Of a stretch of 64,000 bases of DNA, positions 8,058-17,671 are shown piece after piece. Positions within the stretch are counted from its first letter, which is position 1. Each line of letters begins with the position of its first letter. The notes under the pieces were generated by a model. That model had not been told where the DNA came from. It ran no database searches and worked only from the letters and a program-made list of their open reading frames with translations. The DNA is from Affinirhizobium straminoryzae. Its GTDB lineage: Bacteria; Pseudomonadota; Alphaproteobacteria; Rhizobiales; Rhizobiaceae. Where the stretch lies: the NCBI RefSeq assembly GCF_007004135.1, contig NZ_VJMG01000004.1, positions 62,001 to 126,000 of the forward strand, given 5' to 3'. The position numbers and the translations under genes were made by a program.

Positions 8058-9037
8058 TCCTTGGATGGGGCCTTGGATGGGGCGCTGCGCAGCGATTTCA
8101 GGCGGGTCAGCGGACTGACCTCGCCGAACAGGCCGCGCGGGCGCCAGAGAAGCATGAGGCAGAGGCCGACGCCGATGGCGACGATCTGCAGCGAGGCGGC
8201 GCGCGCCTGCTGTTCTGCCGGGACGAAGGTGGAGACGGCAGCGGCAGACAGCGCCCAGAGCCCCCAGACGAGAATGGCACCGGCAATCGCACCGCGATTG
8301 TTGCCGGAGCCGCCGACGATCAGCATGGCCCAGACCTGGAAGGTGAGGATCGGCATGTAGTTGTCGGGCGCGATGAAGCCGATGAAATGCGCCTGCGCCG
8401 CACCGGCAAGCCCCATGATGGCGCCGCCCAGCGTAAAGGCCTGCAGGCGAAAGCGGATCGGCCGCTTGCCAAGCGCCTGCGCCGCCATCTCATCCTCGCG
8501 GATGGCCCGCAGCACGCGGCCCCACGGGCTTTTCGCCAGATGTTCAAGCGCCAAATAGAGAGCAATCACCACGATCGCCATGACGGCGAAATTGGCGAGG
8601 CTGAACGCAAGCGCATTGTCCTGCAGCTCGGCAAAAGGGCGCGGAATGAAGCCGATGCCGAAGGGGCCACCGGTCAATGGCTGCAGGTTCAGCATGCAGA
8701 GCTGTACGGTAACCGCGATGCCGAAGGTGGCGATCGCCAGATAATCGGACCGCAGCCGGATGGTGAGCGCCCCGACCGCCCAGGAGAGCAGACCGGAGGT
8801 CACAGCCGCCCCCAGCCAGCCGACGAAGATCGGCAGCTCGAAACCGCCGAAACGGTCCGGGCTCGGCGGGGTGGTGAGCAGCGCCGAGGTATAGGCGCCG
8901 ACGGCGACAAAGGCGGCAATGCCGACATTGAACAGGCCGGTCATGCCCCATTGCACGTTCAACCCGAGGCAGATGATCGCATAGGTCAGCGCCATCGACA
9001 GGAAGAAGGCGGCATAGGCGAGGATATCGAGGGTCAT
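8054..9037 (-). CDS. livM: branched-chain amino acid type ABC permease, LivM-like
   Basis: Second permease of a hydrophobic-amino-acid-uptake (HAAT) importer, 327 residues from the ATG at 9037, which overlaps the LivH-like gene stop by 4 nt. The upstream extension of the frame to 9115 overlaps LivH coding sequence and is discarded. Multiple helices and the family motif VQWGMTGLFNVGIAAFVAVGAY (about residues 30-51) followed by SDYLAIATFGIAV are typical LivM. The conserved GGSGNNRGAIAGA stretch is near residue 240. The flanking enzymes argue that the substrate is not an ordinary branched-chain amino acid. Confidence 0.88.
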   Translation of the reverse strand: MTLDILAYAAFFLSMALTYAIICLGLNVQWGMTGLFNVGIAAFVAVGAYTSALLTTPPSPDRFGGFELPIFVGWLGAAVTSGLLSWAVGALTIRLRSDYLAIATFGIAVTVQLCMLNLQPLTGGPFGIGFIPRPFAELQDNALAFSLANFAVMAIVVIALYLALEHLAKSPWGRVLRAIREDEMAAQALGKRPIRFRLQAFTLGGAIMGLAGAAQAHFIGFIAPDNYMPILTFQVWAMLIVGGSGNNRGAIAGAILVWGLWALSAAAVSTFVPAEQQARAASLQIVAIGVGLCLMLLWRPRGLFGEVSPLTRLKSLRSAPSKAPSKE

Positions 9038-9945
9038 GACGCTTTCCCGAACAGGCCGCGCGGACGCACGAGGAGGACGGCGATGAGGATGACGAAGGAG
9101 ACGGCGGCGCGCCATTCCGCCCCCACCGCCTGCACGGCAAGCGCCTCGCAGAGCCCGATGATGAGGCCGGCCAGCATCGCGCCCGGCACCGAACCGATGC
9201 CGCCGAGGATGGCTGCGGCAAACAGCGGCAGCAGCAGGTCATGACCGAGATAGGGGCGGATCTGGATCAGGAGCCCGCTCATGATGCCGGCGACGCAGGC
9301 GAGGGCAGCACCGAGGAACCAGACGGTACGGATCACCCGGCGCACATCGATGCCGGCAATGCTGGCGAGTGCCGGATTCTCACTGACCGCCCGCATGGCG
9401 CGGCCGATATCCGTGCGCGTCATCAAAAGATGCACGGTGACGACGGCCACCAGCGCCACCCCCAGCATCAGCAACTGGTCCGGCGTAGCGCGAAGACCGC
9501 CGCCGAGCTTCATGGCAATCTGCAGCGCCTTGGTGAAATAGGCGGGCTTCGAGGTAAACAGGAATTCCAGAAGGCTGCGCAGCGCCAGCGACGCGCCGAA
9601 ACTTGCCATCACCATGATGATGATCGCGCTGCCGCGACGGCGGAAGCTGGAGAAGAGGAGGGCATCCACCGCCAGCGCCAGAAGGCCCGTCAGCCCAATC
9701 GCAATCACGGCCGAGATGGGCAGCGCCCAGCCGAAGGAGAAGGGCGCGATGGGCTTTGTCAGGCCTGCCGACAGGAAGCCGAGCGCACCGGCAACCGCAA
9801 GCGCCAGATAGGCGCCCCAGGACAAAAGCTCGCCATGGGCGAAATTCGAGAAGCGCAGAATGGAATAGGTCAGCGTCACGCCGACAGCGCCAAGGCCGAT
9901 GATCGCACCGGCAATCAGGCCGTCCATGATGAATTGCGGGTTCAT
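9034..9945 (-). CDS. livH: branched-chain amino acid type ABC permease, LivH-like
   Basis: 303-residue permease of the HAAT family, partner of the LivM-like protein. The N-terminal DGLIAGAIIGLGAVGVTLTY (about residues 8-27) and FSNFAHGELLSWGAY are signature LivH sequences, and the MRAVSENPALASIAGID coupling loop is near residue 190. It overlaps the preceding LivF-like gene by 4 nt (ATGA), so translation is coupled through the whole arm. Confidence 0.9.
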   Translation of the reverse strand: MNPQFIMDGLIAGAIIGLGAVGVTLTYSILRFSNFAHGELLSWGAYLALAVAGALGFLSAGLTKPIAPFSFGWALPISAVIAIGLTGLLALAVDALLFSSFRRRGSAIIIMVMASFGASLALRSLLEFLFTSKPAYFTKALQIAMKLGGGLRATPDQLLMLGVALVAVVTVHLLMTRTDIGRAMRAVSENPALASIAGIDVRRVIRTVWFLGAALACVAGIMSGLLIQIRPYLGHDLLLPLFAAAILGGIGSVPGAMLAGLIIGLCEALAVQAVGAEWRAAVSFVILIAVLLVRPRGLFGKAS

Positions 9946-10685
9946 GCGGGCGCCCCCTGATGGCCATGCGCGGTGCCGAGATAGATCTTTCCGACCAGCG
10001 GATCGCTGGCGAGTTCCTCCGGCAGGCCTTCATGGGCAATGCGGCCTTCGGCAAGAATGACGGCGCGGCTGGCAATCGCAAGTGCTGCCTTCACGTTCTG
10101 CTCCACCAGCAGCACGGTCACGCCGCCGGCATTGATCGCCTTCAGCATGTCGAAGACTTCGCTGACGATTTTGGGCGAAAGGCCGGCCGAGGGCTCGTCG
10201 AGGATGATGACCGGCGGATCGAGCGCCAGCGCGCGCGCCACCGCCAGCATCTGCCGTTGGCCGCCGGACAGCGCGCCTGCCAGACGCGAGGGCCGGGCAG
10301 CCAGATCCGGGAAGCGGGCAAACAGCGCCTCGATGGCGGCGCCACGTTTTGCTTTCGGAAGATGCGCAACCGCGATCTGCAGGTTTTCCAGAATGGTCAT
10401 GGTCGCAAAGACGTTTTCCGTCTGCGGGACGAAGGCCAGCCCCTCCGCCACCTTGCGGTGCGGGCTGACATGGGTGATGTCGCGTCCGTTCAGCATCATC
10501 GTGCCGGCATGGATGGGCACCAGACCGGCAATCGCCTTGACGAAGGTGGATTTGCCCGCACCATTCGGACCGAGCAGCACCACCAGTTCGCCGCTCGACA
10601 CGGAAAAATCAATGCCGCGTACGATCGGCAGGTCCGGCTCGTAGCCGGCCACAAGTCCGTGGGTCGAAAGAATGGGGGCCGTCAT
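9942..10685 (-). CDS. livF: branched-chain amino acid type ABC ATPase, LivF-like
   Basis: 247-residue ATPase of the HAAT importer. Walker A GPNGAGKST is near residue 38, the signature LSGGQRQML near 138, Walker B VIILDEP near 158, and the glutamine-ended LLVEQNVKAAL segment marks LivF rather than LivG. Both ends overlap neighbouring genes by 4 nt. It works as a heterodimer with the LivG-like ATPase encoded just upstream. Confidence 0.9.
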   Translation of the reverse strand: MTAPILSTHGLVAGYEPDLPIVRGIDFSVSSGELVVLLGPNGAGKSTFVKAIAGLVPIHAGTMMLNGRDITHVSPHRKVAEGLAFVPQTENVFATMTILENLQIAVAHLPKAKRGAAIEALFARFPDLAARPSRLAGALSGGQRQMLAVARALALDPPVIILDEPSAGLSPKIVSEVFDMLKAINAGGVTVLLVEQNVKAALAIASRAVILAEGRIAHEGLPEELASDPLVGKIYLGTAHGHQGAPA

Positions 10686-11485
10686 GCGCCGCCTCCGAGA
10701 TAGGCTTCGATGACCGCCGGATTGGAGGCAACGTCCGCAGGCGTGCCTTCCGCCAGCAGCCTGCCGAGCGCCATGGCAACGACGCGGGTGCAGAGCCGCG
10801 ACACCATGTCCATGTTGTGCTCGATCAGCAGGATCGACTTACCCTGTTTGTTGAGCGCGATGACGCGCTCGATGATGACCTCCAGCAGCGCCGGATTGAC
10901 GCCGGCGGCCGGCTCATCGAGCAGGATCACGTCCGGATCGGCCATCAGCACGCGGGCGAGTTCCAGAAGCTTGCGCTGGCCGCCGGACAAGACCCGCGCC
11001 GGCTGGTGTTCGAGATGGGAGAGGGTGACGAAGTCGAGAAGCCCACGCGCCTTTTCGATCAGCGCCTTTTCCTCAGCACGCACCGTCGCCGGCTTCAGAA
11101 AGTTGGCGATCAACCCTTCCCCCTGCTGGCGCTGCCCGCCAACCAGCAGGTTTTCCAGCACGCTCATTTCGGCAAAGGGCTTTGGAATCTGGAAAGTACG
11201 GGCCAACCCATGGCCGATGCGCTTTTCGGGCGCCTCGCGGGAAACTTCGCGGCCGGCAATCCACAATTCGCCGGAGGTCGGCTGCATGCTGCCGGCAATC
11301 AGGCTGAACATCGTCGTCTTGCCGGCCCCGTTCGGGCCGATCAGACCCACCATCTCCTGACGCCCGACCGTCAGCGACATGCCGTCCACCGCCGTCATGC
11401 CGAAAAACCGCTTTGTCAGGCGTCTCGCCTCGATCATCGGGGGAGGGTGGGCAGAGCTTTGTGGAATTGCGCTTGCGGTCATCAT
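10682..11485 (-). CDS. livG: branched-chain amino acid type ABC ATPase, LivG-like
   Basis: First gene of the leftward arm. The protein shows Walker A GPNGAGKTTMF, LSGGQRKLLELARVL, VILLDEPAAGVNP and LLIEHNMDMV, the LivG pattern, with the longer insertion between Walker A and signature that distinguishes LivG from LivF. I place the start at the ATG at 11485 (267 residues). A TTG at 11524 would run through a palindromic operator candidate and an ATG at 11437 lies nearer the conserved core, so the exact start is uncertain. Confidence 0.85.
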   Translation of the reverse strand: MMTASAIPQSSAHPPPMIEARRLTKRFFGMTAVDGMSLTVGRQEMVGLIGPNGAGKTTMFSLIAGSMQPTSGELWIAGREVSREAPEKRIGHGLARTFQIPKPFAEMSVLENLLVGGQRQQGEGLIANFLKPATVRAEEKALIEKARGLLDFVTLSHLEHQPARVLSGGQRKLLELARVLMADPDVILLDEPAAGVNPALLEVIIERVIALNKQGKSILLIEHNMDMVSRLCTRVVAMALGRLLAEGTPADVASNPAVIEAYLGGGA

Positions 11486-11514
11486 GAAAATTGGGTCTTG
11501 ATTTGATGTATGAT

Positions 11515-11526
11515 GTTTGATCAAAC
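11515..11526. promoter_or_regulatory. candidate operator in divergent promoter
   Basis: A perfect 12-bp palindrome GTTTGATCAAAC lies in the short AT-rich region between the leftward livG arm and the rightward gntR arm. It is the only clear dyad there and is well placed for the divergently encoded GntR/FCD regulator to control both arms. This is an inference from position and symmetry. Confidence 0.45.
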
Positions 11527-11582
11527 TTTAAGCCTAAAAGAAAATCAACCGGAAAATTGAACGGCTGATGCATGAGGCAGGG

Positions 11583-12296
11583 ATGACGGAAACACAGATG
11601 AACAGCGTCGAGGCGCTGACGCCGGTCGGACGGGAAACCGTTCAGGATCGCGTCTATGGCCAGTTGCGCCAGACCTTGATCAATGGCGGCTTTGCCGCCG
11701 GCGATCCGCTGCGGATCGTTGATCTGGCCGAACGGCTGCAGACCAGCACCATGCCGGTGCGCGAAGCGCTCGGCCGCCTCGTCTCGGAACAGGCGCTCGA
11801 GGCCATGCCGAACCGCACCGTGCGCGTGCCGCTGATCACCCGCCAGCGGCTGGACGATCTGGAGCGTGCGCGCGTGCTGATCGAAGGCCGCCTCGTCCAG
11901 CTTGCCCTGCCCAATCTCAGCGCCGAGGACATCGCAATCCTCAAACAGATCAATCACGATTGCGATCATGCCTTCGAAGAGCATGGTCAGGACATCGGCC
12001 CCGTCACCTCGCAGTTCAACCAGCGCTTCCACTTCCACATCTATCGCGCCGCCGGTTCGCATGTGCTGATTCCGATTGTCGAAAGCCTGTGGCTGCAATC
12101 GGGTCCCGTGGTTCGCGCCGCCGCGCAGATCCATGACGAACAGGGTGGCCTTGCCGCGACCGATCATCACTGGGCGATGATCGAGGCGATCGAGAACGGC
12201 GATGCCGAGACGGCCATGCAGGCGCTCGCCAACGATATCGGCCGTTCCTTCGATCTCGTACGCGCCCGGCTCGATGCCGGCGATCAGGCCGCATGA
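11583..12296 (+). CDS. GntR family regulator, FadR/FCD subfamily
   Basis: 237 residues from the ATG at 11583, chosen over 11568 because GAGGCAGGG sits immediately upstream. The N-terminal winged helix covers about residues 15-78 (VQDRVYGQLRQTLINGGFAAGDPLRI, then TSTMPVREALGRLVSEQALE). The C-terminal all-helical FCD effector domain has the metal-binding pattern of FadR-like regulators (FNQRFHFHIYRAAGS near residues 146-160 and a late H near the ATDHHWAMIEAIENGD segment). It is probably a repressor or activator of the HAAT/aldo-keto locus that senses the imported organic acid or a metabolite of it. Confidence 0.88.
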   Translation: MTETQMNSVEALTPVGRETVQDRVYGQLRQTLINGGFAAGDPLRIVDLAERLQTSTMPVREALGRLVSEQALEAMPNRTVRVPLITRQRLDDLERARVLIEGRLVQLALPNLSAEDIAILKQINHDCDHAFEEHGQDIGPVTSQFNQRFHFHIYRAAGSHVLIPIVESLWLQSGPVVRAAAQIHDEQGGLAATDHHWAMIEAIENGDAETAMQALANDIGRSFDLVRARLDAGDQAA

Positions 12297-12306
12297 GGAA
12301 AAGCCG

Positions 12307-12651
12307 ATGAGTAAGGATGACAGCTTCGAACTCTTCGACCTGCATGTCGAGGTCGTGGTCCCGGAAGACGGACCCGTTTATTGCGGTGCCAAGCCCGGCG
12401 ATCATTTCGAGCTGAAGGGCGAGATGCTGTATCTGCCGCCGGGGCAGGGGATCTCCATCTATTCGCTCGCTTCCGTGCTGCCGCTCCTGGCCGCCAAACA
12501 GCGCCCCACCCATCCGCATGACTGGATGACGACGGACGCGGATATCGCATGTCCCGATCCGAACTGCGCGACGCGCCTGCGCATTCGCCGCACCGGGCTT
12601 CGCCGCTTCAGCCATGCCGAAACCACTGCCGTTCCCTTGAGAGAAGACTGA
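12307..12651 (+). CDS. TIGR04076 family small protein
   Basis: 114 residues starting at the ATG at 12307, which has GAGGA 9 nt upstream. The GAKPGDHFELKGEMLYLPPGQ core and the ISIYSLASVLPLLAAKQRP stretch match the small TIGR04076 family as I remember it; no enzyme activity has been assigned to that family to my knowledge. Cysteines occur at YCG, near residue 25, and in DIACPDPNCATRLRI, where C-x4-C spacing could hold a metal. It sits 4 nt before the aldo/keto reductase gene and 10 nt after gntR, so it belongs to the same operon and is probably an accessory to that catabolic pathway. Confidence 0.7.
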   Translation: MSKDDSFELFDLHVEVVVPEDGPVYCGAKPGDHFELKGEMLYLPPGQGISIYSLASVLPLLAAKQRPTHPHDWMTTDADIACPDPNCATRLRIRRTGLRRFSHAETTAVPLRED

Positions 12652-12655
12652 TCCC

Positions 12656-13702
12656 ATGCAACGCATCACGCTCGCCCCCGGCTATGAAATCTCCCGCGTC
12701 ATCCGCGGCGGCTGGCAGCTTGCCGGCGGGCACGGCGCCGTCGATCCGGCCGTCGCCGTGGACGACATGGTGGCCTTCGCTGATGCCGGCATCACCACCT
12801 TCGACTGCGCCGATATCTATACCGGTGTCGAGGAGTTGATCGGCAAGTTCCGCCTGGCCTATCGCGACCTTCGCGGTGAAGAGGCGCTGCGCCGCATTCG
12901 CGTCCATACCAAGTTCGTGCCGGACCTTACGGTGCTGCCCACCATCAGCAAGGCTTACGTCGAGGGCGTCATCGATACCTCGCTGAAGCGGCTCAACCTC
13001 GAACGGCTGGACCTCGTGCAGTTCCACTGGTGGGCCTATGACATCGACGGCTGGCTGGAGACGGCAGGCTGGCTGAAGGAGCTCCAGCAGGCCGGCAAGA
13101 TCGACAAGGTCAGCGGCACCAATTTCGACAGCGACCATATCGAAGCGCTCATCGCCGCCGGCATTCCGCTTGCCTCGCTGCAGCTGCAATATTCGCTGCT
13201 CGACCGGCGGCCGGAAAAGCGCATGGTGTCGCTCGCCGCCCAGTATGATTTCGCGCTGTTCTGCTACGGCACGGTGGCCGGCGGCTTCCTCAGCGACAAG
13301 TGGCTGGGCATTGCCGAGCCTGCGCATCCGCTCGAGAACCGGTCGCTCACCAAATACAAGCTGATCATCGACGATATCGGCGGCTGGGACCTGTTCCAGG
13401 CGCTGCTTGGCACACTGCGGCGCATCGCCGACCGCCACCAGACCGATATCGCAACCATCGCCAGCGCCGCCATGCTGCGGCGTCCCGGTGTGGCCGCCGT
13501 CATCGTCGGCGCGCGCAACCGCGATCATCTGGCAGAAAATCTCGCCATTTCCGACATCACCCTGTCGGACAAGGATCTCTCCGATATCGAGGCCGTGATG
13601 GCCGAGGCGAAGGAGTTGGAGGGTGACGTCTACACGCTCGAACGCGACCGCAACGGACGTCACGGCAGCATCATGAAATACAATCTGAACAAAGGGGAAT
13701 GA
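12656..13702 (+). CDS. aldo/keto reductase
   Basis: 348-residue NAD(P)H-dependent oxidoreductase with the tetrad residues visible in FDCADIYTG (D and Y), VHTKFVPD (K) and LVQFHWW (H). The C-terminal VIVGARNRDHLAENL segment (about residues 281-295) is the nucleotide-phosphate-binding region. It is clearly paralogous to the reductase half of the fusion protein encoded at 6579-8057 (shared FHWW and YGT...GGFLS.KWLG...P blocks). It lies 1 nt before the binding-protein gene, so the imported compound or its first product is the likely carbonyl substrate. Confidence 0.87.
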   Translation: MQRITLAPGYEISRVIRGGWQLAGGHGAVDPAVAVDDMVAFADAGITTFDCADIYTGVEELIGKFRLAYRDLRGEEALRRIRVHTKFVPDLTVLPTISKAYVEGVIDTSLKRLNLERLDLVQFHWWAYDIDGWLETAGWLKELQQAGKIDKVSGTNFDSDHIEALIAAGIPLASLQLQYSLLDRRPEKRMVSLAAQYDFALFCYGTVAGGFLSDKWLGIAEPAHPLENRSLTKYKLIIDDIGGWDLFQALLGTLRRIADRHQTDIATIASAAMLRRPGVAAVIVGARNRDHLAENLAISDITLSDKDLSDIEAVMAEAKELEGDVYTLERDRNGRHGSIMKYNLNKGE

Positions 13703-13703
13703 C

Positions 13704-14969
13704 ATGAAAAAACTCGTTCTTGCATCCACCATGCTGGCTGGGCTTGCCGTCTCGGCCCTCCCGGCCTTCTCCGCCGATTGCGACATCACCGTCGGCGTCG
13801 TCATGGAACTGACTGGCCCTGCCGGCGAATACGGCAAGGCGGGCGCCAAGTCCGTCGAAATGGCCTTCAAGGATTTCAACGATGCCGGCGGCGTCGGCGG
13901 CTGCAAGCTGGTGATGGACACCCGCGACAGCCAGAGCCAGGGCACGGTGGCCGTCGACCAGGCCACCCAGCTCGTAAACATCAAGAAGGTGCCGGTCATC
14001 ATCGGCGGCATCATCTCGTCGGTGTCGATCCCGATCCTGACCTCGGTGACGGCGCCGGCGGGCGTCGTGCAGGTGTCGCCCGCCTCGTCCTCGCCGACGC
14101 TGACGGCGCTTGGCCGCGACGGCAAGACGAATGGCGTGTTCTTCCGCACCATCACGTCGGATGCGCTGCAGGGCACGGCGGCGGCGAAATACGCTCTCGA
14201 CCAGGGCCTGAAGAAGATCGCCATCATCCACGTCAACAACGACTTCGGCGTCAACATGGTGAAGGAATTCACGGCCGCCTATGCCAAGCTCGGCGGCACG
14301 ATCACCTCCACCACGCCCTACAACGAAAAGCAGGCAAGCTATTCCTCTGAAGCGAGTGCCGCGATGAAGGGCGATCCGGACGCTCTCTACCTCGTCAGCA
14401 CGCCGGTCGATGGCGCAACGATCGCCCGCGCCTGGCTTTCCGGCGGTGGCGCTGCCAAATTCCTGCTGAATGACGGCATGAACTCCAAGGACTTCATCGA
14501 AAGCGTCGGCGCACAGTATCTGAACGATGCCTACGGCACTTCGTCCGGCACCAGCCCGACGGCCTCGACGGAGTATTTCAACGCCAATTACGAAAAGTTC
14601 TCCGGCGGCATTTCGCCGGGCGCGCCGGCCGCCGACCGCTCCTACGATGCCGGTGCCATCGTGGCGCTCGCCATCGCCAAGGCCGGCAAGGCGGACAAGG
14701 CCGCCATCAAGACCGCGATTTCCGAGGTGGTGGCCGAAGGCGGCACGCCGATCCATGCCGGCAAGGCGGAATTCGAAAAGGCGCTGAAGCTGATCAAGGA
14801 CGGCAAGCCGGTCAAGTATGAAGGCGTCATTGGCCCGGTCTCCTTCGACAAGTATGGCGACATCACCGGCCCCTTCCGTCTGTGGAAGATCAAGGACGGC
14901 CAGGTGACGACCATCGGCGAGATGAGCGCCGACGAGGTTTCCAAGATCAAGGCACAGCTCACCAAGTAA
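13704..14969 (+). CDS. HAAT-family periplasmic substrate-binding protein
   Basis: 421 residues. A Sec signal peptide covers about residues 1-23 (MKKLVLASTMLAGLAVSALPAFSA). The mature part is a Peripla_BP_6 (LivJ/AmiC-like) two-lobe receptor: ITVGVVMELTGPAGEYGKAG, then VIIGGIISSVSIPILTSVTA and IIHVNNDFGVNMVKEF. It supplies solute to the LivHMGF-like permease encoded in the opposite arm. The binding protein being transcribed away from the permease, together with reductase genes on both sides, argues for an aldehyde, ketone or amide substrate rather than leucine. Confidence 0.9.
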   Translation: MKKLVLASTMLAGLAVSALPAFSADCDITVGVVMELTGPAGEYGKAGAKSVEMAFKDFNDAGGVGGCKLVMDTRDSQSQGTVAVDQATQLVNIKKVPVIIGGIISSVSIPILTSVTAPAGVVQVSPASSSPTLTALGRDGKTNGVFFRTITSDALQGTAAAKYALDQGLKKIAIIHVNNDFGVNMVKEFTAAYAKLGGTITSTTPYNEKQASYSSEASAAMKGDPDALYLVSTPVDGATIARAWLSGGGAAKFLLNDGMNSKDFIESVGAQYLNDAYGTSSGTSPTASTEYFNANYEKFSGGISPGAPAADRSYDAGAIVALAIAKAGKADKAAIKTAISEVVAEGGTPIHAGKAEFEKALKLIKDGKPVKYEGVIGPVSFDKYGDITGPFRLWKIKDGQVTTIGEMSADEVSKIKAQLTK

Positions 14970-14992
14970 GGACGCCGATCATCCGATCTCCA

Positions 14993-15020
14993 GCGGGGGC
15001 CGAAAGGCCCCCGCTTCGTT
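14993..15020 (+). terminator. rho-independent terminator after binding-protein gene
   Basis: A 9-bp GC stem (14993-15001 with 15006-15014) closes a GAAA tetraloop and is followed by a short T-rich tail (TTCGTTT). It separates the HAAT arm from the ATPase operon. Confidence 0.85.
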
Positions 15021-15055
15021 TCCGCGCTTTGCACCGATCCGATGCACCGTCAGTT

Positions 15056-15069
15056 TTGACATGCATCAA
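15056..15069. promoter_or_regulatory. FNR/FixK-like box upstream of N-ATPase operon
   Basis: TTGAC-ATGC-ATCAA matches the FNR/FixK/FnrN consensus TTGAT-N4-ATCAA at 9 of 10 defined positions. Its centre is about 108 nt before the atpD start, in the only intergenic space ahead of the operon. A class II activation geometry would place the transcription start near 15104, leaving a leader of about 67 nt. Inferred from motif only. Confidence 0.55.
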
Positions 15070-15120
15070 TGTCGACGTCCTCCCATCGGCGGAAGGTAGG
15101 CCATCACAACCGGGCAATCT

Positions 15121-16618
<1,498 letters not shown>

Positions 16619-16619
<1 letters not shown>

Positions 16620-17065
16620 TGCGCAGGCTCGCCCTCACCATCAGCACGCCGTTCGACGTGCTCGTCGAGGCCAGCCCCATCCGCTCGCTCAGGGCAGAAG
16701 ATGCGAGCGGCAGCTTCGGCATCCTGCCAGGTCATGTGGATTTCCTCACCGCGCTGCCGGTCTCGGTGGTGCGCTGGATGACCGAGGCGGGCGAAGCGGG
16801 CTTTTGCGCCGTGCGGGGCGGCATCATGACGGTTTCGCAGGGAAGCAAGGTGGCGATCGCCTGCCGGCAGGGCAAGCTCGGCACCGCGCTCGACACACTG
16901 GCCGCCGATGTCGCCGCCTTCGTGGAAGAGGAACGGGATGCCGCCCGCCGCGCCTCCACTGCCCAGATGCGGGTGCATGCGCGCGCGGTGCGTCAGCTGA
17001 TGCACTATCTCAATCCGCAGGGTGAGACGGGCGGGGCCTTCGACAGCCGGGAGGGGGCCCCATGA
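16619..17065 (+). CDS. atpC: N-type F-ATPase subunit epsilon
   Basis: 148-residue central-stalk subunit. The beta-sandwich is recognisable in SIRSLRAEDASGSFGILPGHVDF-like sequence (about residues 21-42) followed by FCAVRGGIMTVSQGSKVAIACRQG, and the C-terminal third is helical. It starts on the last base of the atpD stop and ends in a 4-nt overlap with atpQ. Confidence 0.88.
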
Positions 17066-17382
17066 GCAAGAAACCGGAAAAGGCGGCGCCTAGGGCGGCG
17101 CGTCCCGATCCGCGCGACGACCGTCTGATCGAGGCCGCCCATCAGGCTGCGGAGCGCAAGAGGGCCGGGGACAGCAATCCGGAGCCGCCCTTCAGCCGTC
17201 GGCTGGCGCAGATCGGCGTGCTCGGCTGGGCGATCGTCGTGCCGATCCTGCTCGGGCTTCTCGCCGGCCACTGGCTCGACCGCCTTCTTTCAACCGGCAT
17301 TCTCTTCTCTGCCGGTCTGATCGTCGCCGGCGCCGCGGTCGGGCTCTGGTCCGCCTGGAAATGGATGCATGGCCATGATTGA
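17062..17382 (+). CDS. atpQ: N-ATPase AtpQ (AtpI/AtpZ-like) membrane protein
   Basis: 106 residues: a charged N-terminal half (KKPEKAAPRAARPDPRDDR) and two transmembrane helices at about residues 49-69 and 78-98, as in the AtpI/AtpZ family that helps c-ring assembly or ion supply. Its position between atpC and atpR matches the Q gene of N-ATPase operons. The start overlaps atpC by 4 nt. Confidence 0.83.
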   Translation: MSKKPEKAAPRAARPDPRDDRLIEAAHQAAERKRAGDSNPEPPFSRRLAQIGVLGWAIVVPILLGLLAGHWLDRLLSTGILFSAGLIVAGAAVGLWSAWKWMHGHD

Positions 17383-17671
17383 GATCCCGATATCTTTTGC
17401 GACGGCTGCCGCCCCGCTTGCCGCCCTCACCGGCTTCGCCGCCGGCCTGGCGCTCGGCCTCCTGCATTTTCTGACGCTGAAGCGGAATACCGAATTTTTC
17501 GCGCAAGGCCGGTTTGGCCGGGCTTTCCTGCTGCAGCTTGTCCGCTTCGGCCTGCTGATCGCGGTCATGGCCGTGATGGCGAAGATCGGGGCCGTCGCCC
17601 TTCTCGCCTGCCTGTCCGGCCTTCTGCTCAGCCGTGCGCTGATCCTCAAGCGGGAAAGGCGGGCCTCATGA
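17369..17671 (+). CDS. atpR: N-ATPase AtpR membrane protein
   Basis: 100-residue protein with three predicted membrane helices (about residues 10-36, 52-70, 72-90) and basic residues within or beside them (KRNTEFF, VRFG, LSRALI). AtpR is found only with N-ATPases and has been proposed to interact with the c-ring glutamates; the role remains unproved to my knowledge. Start overlaps atpQ by 14 nt; the second ATG at 17375 would shorten the overlap to 8. Confidence 0.8.
   Translation: MAMIEIPISFATAAAPLAALTGFAAGLALGLLHFLTLKRNTEFFAQGRFGRAFLLQLVRFGLLIAVMAVMAKIGAVALLACLSGLLLSRALILKRERRAS

Noticed and set aside
11486..11524. N-terminal extension of LivG from a TTG start
   Set aside because: It would add 13 residues not typical of the family and would put a perfect palindrome, more plausibly an operator, inside the gene.
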